A stretch of 64,000 bases of DNA from the NCBI RefSeq assembly GCF_900460215.1, contig NZ_UHIA01000003.1, forward strand, positions 627,501 to 691,500. Direction: 5' to 3'. This document shows, piece after piece, positions 58,940-64,000 of the stretch. The notes under the pieces were generated by a model. The model made no database searches. It worked only from the letters and a program-made list of their open reading frames with translations, and was not told the DNA's origin. This DNA comes from Suttonella indologenes. Lineage in GTDB: Bacteria > Pseudomonadota > Gammaproteobacteria > Cardiobacteriales > Cardiobacteriaceae. Position 1 is the first letter of the stretch. Each line of letters starts with the position of its first letter. The translations under genes and the position numbers were made by a program.

Positions 58940-60685
58940 TTAAGAAGGAATACGTTGCAGTAATTTGGCATAGTAGCCGTTTTTGTCCAGCAGCGCTTGA
59001 TGGCTGCCGGATTCAATGATTTTACCGCGTTCTAGCACGACAATGCGGTCGGCGTTTTCAATCGTGGATAGACGATGGGCGATGATAATCGCGGTGCGGT
59101 TTCTGCTCAGGCGCTCTATCGCTTCCTGCACTTTTTGCTCGCTGCGGTTATCCAGCGCGGAGGTTGCCTCGTCTAAAATCAGAATCGGCGCGTCTTTATA
59201 TAGGGCGCGGGCGATGGCGATGCGCTGTTTTTGTCCGCCAGAGAGGCGGTTGCCGTATTGCCCCACAGGACTGTCGTAGCCCTGCGGCAATTGGCGAATG
59301 AATTCGTCGGCATTGGCGGAGACGGCGGCAGCGACGATTTTCTCTTGATCGGGCTTTTCATCGGCATAGGCGATGTTTTGCGCAATCGTCGTATCAAAGA
59401 GCATGGTTTCTTGAGAAACATATGCCATGGCTTGGCGGCGTTCTTTTAGACTGATTGCGGCGGTGTCTTGCCCGTCGATGAAAATGCGTCCGCTGTCGGG
59501 CGGATAAAAGCCTGCCAGCAGCGCGGCAAGAGTGGATTTGCCCGAACCCGATTCGCCGACTAGGGCGATGCTTTCGCCCGCCCGAATGTGCAGGGAAAAA
59601 TCTTTCAATACCTGCCGCTCGCCATAGGCAAAAGAAACATTTTCAAAGCGGATATCGCCCTGTTCCAGACGAATGCCGCTAGGGCTTGTTTGGCGGATTT
59701 CTTCCTCTTCGGCATCGAGGAGTTCGAAAACGCTTTCCATTGCGGCAAGACCGCGCTGAATGGCTTCATTGACTTTGCCGAGGCGTTTTATCGGCGGAAA
59801 GAGCAATGCCATCGAGCCGAGAAAGGCGACGAATTTGCCGTTGGTCATGCCGTCGCTGTGGCTTTGGGTGGCGGCAATCAGAATAACGGCGGAAAGCGCC
59901 AGAATAATGATGACTTCCAAAATCGGCGAGGTCATGGCGGAGATGCGGCTTGAGGCGAGTATATGGCTTTCGATGGAATGCGCTTGCTGATTGAATCGCG
60001 CGCGTTCGTGTGTAAAGCCGTTAAAAATCCGCACGATGGTGCGTCCGCGCAAGGCCTCGTCAATCACATGATTGATGCTGCCCATGTCTTCTTGCAAAAG
60101 GTGAGAGAGACGGCGCATTTTTTTGGAAACGAAAACGATAAACCATGCCACAAAAGGCGCGGCAATCATCAGAATCAGAGTCAGCTGCCAGTCTAAAACA
60201 AAGAGACTGATAATCAGGGCGAGAATCGTGATGCTGTCGCGGATAAGCTGAATCAGGGAATTGGTGGTGGCGGAGAGCAGCTGGTTTACATCATAAGTGA
60301 ATTTGGACAGCATGCTGCCTTGGCTGTGTTCGTTAAAATACGCCATCGGCAAATGCTGCATTTTGGCGAACATCTCGCTACGCAATTGATAGACGACTTT
60401 CTGCCCTACCCATGTGGTGGCGTAAGAAGAGGCGTAATTGGCGATGCCGCGTAGGGTAAAACCGCCGATCATCAGGGCGACGAAATAATAAATGGCGCGG
60501 TAATTATGGCTTTGTCCGTCTCCGGAAAAGCCTTCGTCAATCAGACCTTTCATTACCCAAGGCATGAGCGGCTCGGTCATGCCGTAAAGCAAAGTGCCGA
60601 TGACGGCAAGCGCCGCCATGGCTTTAAGCGGCTTGAGATAGGCAATCAGACGCAGATAGCGGACTTTATCTTCTTTATTGAGCAT
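58940..60685 (-). CDS. msbA: Lipid A / phospholipid flippase MsbA
   Basis: A 581-residue half-size ABC exporter. Six membrane helices (1-330) are followed by one ATPase domain with Walker A VGESGSGKSTLAALLAGFYP near 378, signature LSGGQKQRIAIARALY, Walker B ILILDEATSALD and the H-loop IIAHRLSTIE. MsbA flips core lipid A to the outer leaflet of the inner membrane. It is divergent from hldE, another LPS gene, across 116 bp. Confidence 0.94.
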   Translation of the reverse strand: MLNKEDKVRYLRLIAYLKPLKAMAALAVIGTLLYGMTEPLMPWVMKGLIDEGFSGDGQSHNYRAIYYFVALMIGGFTLRGIANYASSYATTWVGQKVVYQLRSEMFAKMQHLPMAYFNEHSQGSMLSKFTYDVNQLLSATTNSLIQLIRDSITILALIISLFVLDWQLTLILMIAAPFVAWFIVFVSKKMRRLSHLLQEDMGSINHVIDEALRGRTIVRIFNGFTHERARFNQQAHSIESHILASSRISAMTSPILEVIIILALSAVILIAATQSHSDGMTNGKFVAFLGSMALLFPPIKRLGKVNEAIQRGLAAMESVFELLDAEEEEIRQTSPSGIRLEQGDIRFENVSFAYGERQVLKDFSLHIRAGESIALVGESGSGKSTLAALLAGFYPPDSGRIFIDGQDTAAISLKERRQAMAYVSQETMLFDTTIAQNIAYADEKPDQEKIVAAAVSANADEFIRQLPQGYDSPVGQYGNRLSGGQKQRIAIARALYKDAPILILDEATSALDNRSEQKVQEAIERLSRNRTAIIIAHRLSTIENADRIVVLERGKIIESGSHQALLDKNGYYAKLLQRIPS

Positions 60686-60801
60686 AAGGGGTGTTATATT
60701 AGTTTGTCAGGCGTCGGCAGACGCAAAGGCGGGCAGTATAGCAGCTTCCTGCTTCAAGGGCTTAATTAGCGGATTGAATAGCGTTTTTTAGAGGATTAGC
60801 G

Positions 60802-62226
60802 ATGTCGGAGCAAAGAAATACACCGGATTTTTCCGCCGCAAGCGTCTTAGTGATCGGCGATGTGATGCTGGATCGCAATTGGCAGGGCGATACGCAGAGA
60901 ATTTCGCCGGAAGCGCCGGTGCCGGTGGTCAATATCAGTCGGCAGGAAGCGCGGGCGGGCGGTGCGGCGAACGTGGCGATGAATTTAGCCGCTTTGGGCG
61001 CGAAAGTCGCCTTATGCGGTTTGGTCGGCGATGATGAGGCGGGCGGACAATTGCGCGCGATTATCCGTCAGCAGGGCATTACAGATCTCATGAAAAATTG
61101 CCCTGCCGATACGATTACCAAATTGCGCGTTTTGTCGCGCCATCAGCAGCTGATGCGCTTAGATTTTGAAGCGAAAGATTATGCCCGATACGCAGAATTA
61201 TTAGCTGCGCCCTTTGAAAAGGCTGTGGACGAAGCCGATGTGGTGGTCTTTTCCGATTACGGCAAAGGTGCATTGGCGGATGTCAGCCGATTGATTGCCA
61301 AAGCCAAGCAGGCGGGAAAATTGGTCTTGCTCGATCCCAAAGGCAGCGATTACGCCCGCTATCGCGGCGCCGATATCATCACGCCGAACCGCAGCGAACT
61401 GGCTTTGGCGACCGGTAATGCCGACGAGGCGCATTTGCTCGCTAATACGCGGCGCTTGCTCGATGACTGCGGCATTCAGGCGGTATTGCTTACCTTAAGC
61501 GAAAAAGGCATGCGCTATGTGGCGGCGCAAACAGAGCATTATTTGGCGGCGCAGGCGCGCGAAGTCTATGACGTAACGGGGGCGGGCGATACCGTGATTG
61601 CCACTTTGGCGGCAGCATTGGCGATTAAAACCCCTTTGCCGCAGGCTTTGGAATATGCCAATGCCGCTGCCGGCGTGGTGGTGGGAAAACTCGGCACTTC
61701 CACGCTCAGTCCGGAAGAACTGCGCGCCGCCTTAGAGCCGCCGCGGGCGCGTTCGCACGGCGTGGTGGATAAGGAAAGTCTTAAACGTCTGATTGCGCGG
61801 GCGCGGACACGCGGACAGAAAATCGTCATGACCAACGGCTGCTTTGATATTTTGCATGCGGGACATGTTACCTATTTGGCGGAAGCTAAGGCCTTGGGCG
61901 ACCGCTTGATTGTTGCAGTCAATACCGACGAATCGGTGCGGCGCTTGAAAGGCGAAAGCCGCCCCGCCAATAATCTGCACAGTCGCGCGGCGGTGCTTGC
62001 CGCCTTGCAAAGCGTGGATTGGGTCGTCGTTTTTGAAGAAGACACGCCTGCGCAATTGATTGAAGAACTGATGCCGGATATTTTGGTCAAAGGCGGCGAT
62101 AACCGCGTGGAAGACATTCCGGGCGCGCAAGCGGTCTTAGCCAAGGGCGGCGAAGTGAAAATCATGTCTTATGTAGACGGCTTTTCTACCACTAAAACCC
62201 TATCCAAATATCAAAAGGAGCAATAA
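60802..62226 (+). CDS. hldE: Bifunctional heptose 7-phosphate kinase / adenylyltransferase
   Basis: A 474-residue HldE making ADP-heptose for LPS inner core. The PfkB-type kinase domain (1-325) has GDVMLDRNWQGDTQRISPEA, EARAGGAANVAMNLAALGA and DVTGAGDTVIATLAAAL. The nucleotidyltransferase domain (from about 345) has TNGCFDILHAGHVTYLAEAK and VKGGDNRVED. Both halves are complete. The ribosome site AGAGGATT precedes the ATG. Confidence 0.96.
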   Translation: MSEQRNTPDFSAASVLVIGDVMLDRNWQGDTQRISPEAPVPVVNISRQEARAGGAANVAMNLAALGAKVALCGLVGDDEAGGQLRAIIRQQGITDLMKNCPADTITKLRVLSRHQQLMRLDFEAKDYARYAELLAAPFEKAVDEADVVVFSDYGKGALADVSRLIAKAKQAGKLVLLDPKGSDYARYRGADIITPNRSELALATGNADEAHLLANTRRLLDDCGIQAVLLTLSEKGMRYVAAQTEHYLAAQAREVYDVTGAGDTVIATLAAALAIKTPLPQALEYANAAAGVVVGKLGTSTLSPEELRAALEPPRARSHGVVDKESLKRLIARARTRGQKIVMTNGCFDILHAGHVTYLAEAKALGDRLIVAVNTDESVRRLKGESRPANNLHSRAAVLAALQSVDWVVVFEEDTPAQLIEELMPDILVKGGDNRVEDIPGAQAVLAKGGEVKIMSYVDGFSTTKTLSKYQKEQ

Positions 62227-63189
62227 ATGTATTTTGCCGACTGCCATAGCTGCCTGCCCCTGCACGGAGATACCGATTTCGCCCAATTGCGCCTGCACTA
62301 CGACAGCGGCGTGCGCTATGTGAGCATCAATATCGGCATGGACATGAATCCTTTGTCGCAAATCATGCGTACCATTGCCGGTTTCCGCCGCCAAATCGCG
62401 GCAAGCGATTGGCTGATTCAGGCGCAAAGCTATGCCGACATTGAACGCGCTTTCGCTGAAAACAAACTGGCGGTTTCCTTTGATTTGGAAGGCGCTTTGC
62501 CGCTCTTGGAAAGCGTGGACATGGTCGGGCTTTATCATCATCTGGGCGTGCGGCAAATCCATTTGGCGTATAACCGTAACAACAGCATTGCCGGTGGCGC
62601 GCACGACACGCCGCAGGGCTTGACCGCCTTGGGGCGCGAAGTGGTGGAAGCCATTCATACCCACGGCATTTTGATGGATTTAAGCCATAACAGCGAAGAA
62701 ACCGCATTCGATATTTGTCGCTTAAGCGGCAAGCGTCCCGTCTTATACAGCCATGCCAACCCTGCCGCACTGGTCGCGCACGGACGCAATATCAGCGACG
62801 ATATTATGCGAGCGGTGGCGGCAACCGGCGGATTGATCGCCTTAAACGGCGTGGGGCGTTTTGTCGGCGATGAGAATCTTAATCCTCTGTCTATGCTGCC
62901 GTTGATTGAATATGTGGCGGGGCTTGTGGGCATCGAACATACGGCAATCGGCTTGGATTATTGCTATGACGACGGACGTCCCGATATTCCCGCCGATGTT
63001 GATCGCGGCTACTGGTGGCCGGTGGAAGCCGGTTATCTGCCCGGCAAAGGACTCTCCGGCAAATACATCTCTCCGGAAGGATTAATGAGCATTGGCGAGG
63101 AACTTGCTAAGCGCAACTATACTGAAGCGCAAATAGATGCGATTATGCGAGGCAATATTTTGCGCTTAATCAGTCAAGTATGGAAATAA
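62227..63189 (+). CDS. Peptidase family M19 (membrane dipeptidase-like)
   Basis: A 320-residue dinuclear-zinc dipeptidase homologue. Metal-site regions are FADCHS near the start, FDLEGALPLLE near 80, MDLSHNSEETAFDICR near 156 and YSHANPAAL near 177, then IGLDYCYDDG. The first site reads DCHS where the family usually has DxHxD, so a ligand Asp may be missing. AGGAG lies 7 bases before the start, directly after hldE, so the two are probably cotranscribed. Cytoplasmic, no signal peptide. Substrate unknown (D-Ala-containing or other dipeptides in homologues). Confidence 0.87.
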   Translation: MYFADCHSCLPLHGDTDFAQLRLHYDSGVRYVSINIGMDMNPLSQIMRTIAGFRRQIAASDWLIQAQSYADIERAFAENKLAVSFDLEGALPLLESVDMVGLYHHLGVRQIHLAYNRNNSIAGGAHDTPQGLTALGREVVEAIHTHGILMDLSHNSEETAFDICRLSGKRPVLYSHANPAALVAHGRNISDDIMRAVAATGGLIALNGVGRFVGDENLNPLSMLPLIEYVAGLVGIEHTAIGLDYCYDDGRPDIPADVDRGYWWPVEAGYLPGKGLSGKYISPEGLMSIGEELAKRNYTEAQIDAIMRGNILRLISQVWK

Positions 63190-63249
63190 CAATTAACTGA
63201 CAAATGCTCGATAATCAGGCATAATCATACGCCTTGCTAAGGAAGAACA

Positions 63250-64000
63250 ATGGCCCAACCCAAAAAAAACGATTACTACGACATCCTTCATATTAGTCCG
63301 GATGCAGATTTACGCGAAGTTGCCGAAGCGATTCGGCATTTTCGTGAAGAAAGAGACAAATCCGGCAATTACGCCGCCATTATCAATAAAATCGAAGAAA
63401 CGCTTACAGACCCTGAACTGCGCGTGCAATATGATTTCGAACACGGTTATTCCGGTCCTAAAGACAGCTTTATGGACATTGACGAAAGCGTTAGCAAAAA
63501 TCATCACAGTACCAAGCCCGAACATCATAAATACGACATCCGCAAAGAATTAGCGGAATATTCCGTCTTATCCGATAAAAATACGAATTTAGGCAGTTTC
63601 TCTTTATTTGATTTGCGCAAAATCATCATTGCTTTTAGCGTGTTAATCGTGCTTCTGTTGGCCTTTATATTCTCTAAACCCCTATTAGACAAAAAAGCGG
63701 GAAAAGAACAGGCGCAAGCGGCTTTGGCACTCTTAAAACAAACGGAATCGCAAGTAGAAAACGCCATTAGAGAAAGCAAAATCTTCCCGGAAAAACTCAA
63801 TCTGCACAATAGCGACAGCCGCTTTAATCTGCGTCTTGATACGCAAAGACAGCAGATTGTCTTAACTTTTAGCGGCGATGTGGTTAAAGTCTTGCGCAAT
63901 GCGGAAATGACAAACAGCTTTATCACCCAGCCAAACCTCACTTACTGGAAATGCGATATCGGAAGCGATTTTCCGGCTGAATATAAACCTGTGAAATGTT
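63250..64000 (+). CDS. J-domain-like, single-pass membrane protein with pilin-like C-terminal domain (incomplete at the edge)
   Basis: At least 250 residues, starting MAQPKKNDYYDILHISPDAD after TAAGGAAGAACA. Residues 8-70 resemble a J-domain (DYYDILHISPDA, LTDPELRVQYDFEHGY) but lack the HPD motif needed to stimulate DnaK. A charged linker leads to one membrane helix near 120-140 (IIIAFSVLIVLLLAFIFS). The outer part ends YWKCDIGSDFPAEYKPVKC, like the disulfide-closed C terminus of type IV pilins. The window ends one base after codon 250, probably at the stop. I know no characterised protein of this layout. Confidence 0.65.
   Translation, partial: MAQPKKNDYYDILHISPDADLREVAEAIRHFREERDKSGNYAAIINKIEETLTDPELRVQYDFEHGYSGPKDSFMDIDESVSKNHHSTKPEHHKYDIRKELAEYSVLSDKNTNLGSFSLFDLRKIIIAFSVLIVLLLAFIFSKPLLDKKAGKEQAQAALALLKQTESQVENAIRESKIFPEKLNLHNSDSRFNLRLDTQRQQIVLTFSGDVVKVLRNAEMTNSFITQPNLTYWKCDIGSDFPAEYKPVKC

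Noticed and set aside
1..64000. CRISPR arrays and prophage
   Set aside because: No regularly spaced direct repeats, cas genes, or phage structural or integrase genes were seen anywhere in the window.
1..64000. Neisserial or Haemophilus DNA uptake sequences
   Set aside because: I did not see GCCGTCTGAA or AAGTGCGGT repeated in the window, so neither genus is supported.

Overview
The window looks like the chromosome of a gammaproteobacterium. MetR, RsmJ, UbiK, HldE, MsbA, RelA, PepN and MaeB are all of the gammaproteobacterial kind. The small genome style and the gene set suggest Cardiobacteriales (Cardiobacterium/Suttonella-like), but that placement is my inference and no rRNA gene is inside the window. 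The left edge carries the leader of an rRNA operon that runs off to the left. The right part carries dnaA-dnaN with DnaA-box-like sites between them.

Layout. 1-15.3 kb is core: rRNA leader, an FNR-box-controlled nnrS, an OB-fold membrane protein translationally coupled to proB, obgE, rpmA-rplU, a Na+/H+ antiporter, ubiK, a periplasmic rhodanese, an AhpD-like protein facing an AraC regulator, metR facing purF-rsmJ, then pgm-pgi. 15.4-36.6 kb is an accessory island between pgi and a truncated pstS. 37-49.5 kb is core again: SLC13-type permease, PepSY protein, ppc, maeB, pepN-relA. 49.5-52.2 kb holds gene debris, a MITE-like repeat and an AT-rich inverse autotransporter. 52.3-64 kb holds an MFS-PlsC fusion, dnaN, dnaA, a second antiporter, msbA, hldE, an M19 dipeptidase and an incomplete J-domain-like/pilin-like gene.

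The island has a readable history. Two 99%-similar IS630-family copies (16786-17672 and 30463-31349) bracket about 12.8 kb. The 5' part of an IS110/IS1111 transposase ends at the left edge of the right copy. Its missing 3' end begins just after the left copy, 13 kb upstream and in the same orientation. Joining 30462 to 17675 restores one reading frame. The segment is therefore a circularly permuted insert, most simply a circle carrying IS630 inside IS110 that integrated by IS630 x IS630 recombination. It carries a ten-gene operon: FecB-like binding protein, FecCD permease, ATPase, FmdE-like protein and PhnG-H-I-J-K-L, a C-P lyase core without PhnCDE or PhnM. A LysR gene is divergent. The circle also carries a porin pseudogene, an IS1 remnant fused to a SprT-like gene, and an IS256 element.

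The insertion apparently separated a Fur-box promoter (16684-16729) from an extracytoplasmic flavin operon at 31.4-36.5 kb. That operon encodes DUF2271 with a flavinylation motif, a PepSY-flavodoxin reductase, an ankyrin protein and ApbE. The right end of the island has removed most of pstS, so a phosphate-uptake gene was lost at the locus where a phosphonate operon was gained.
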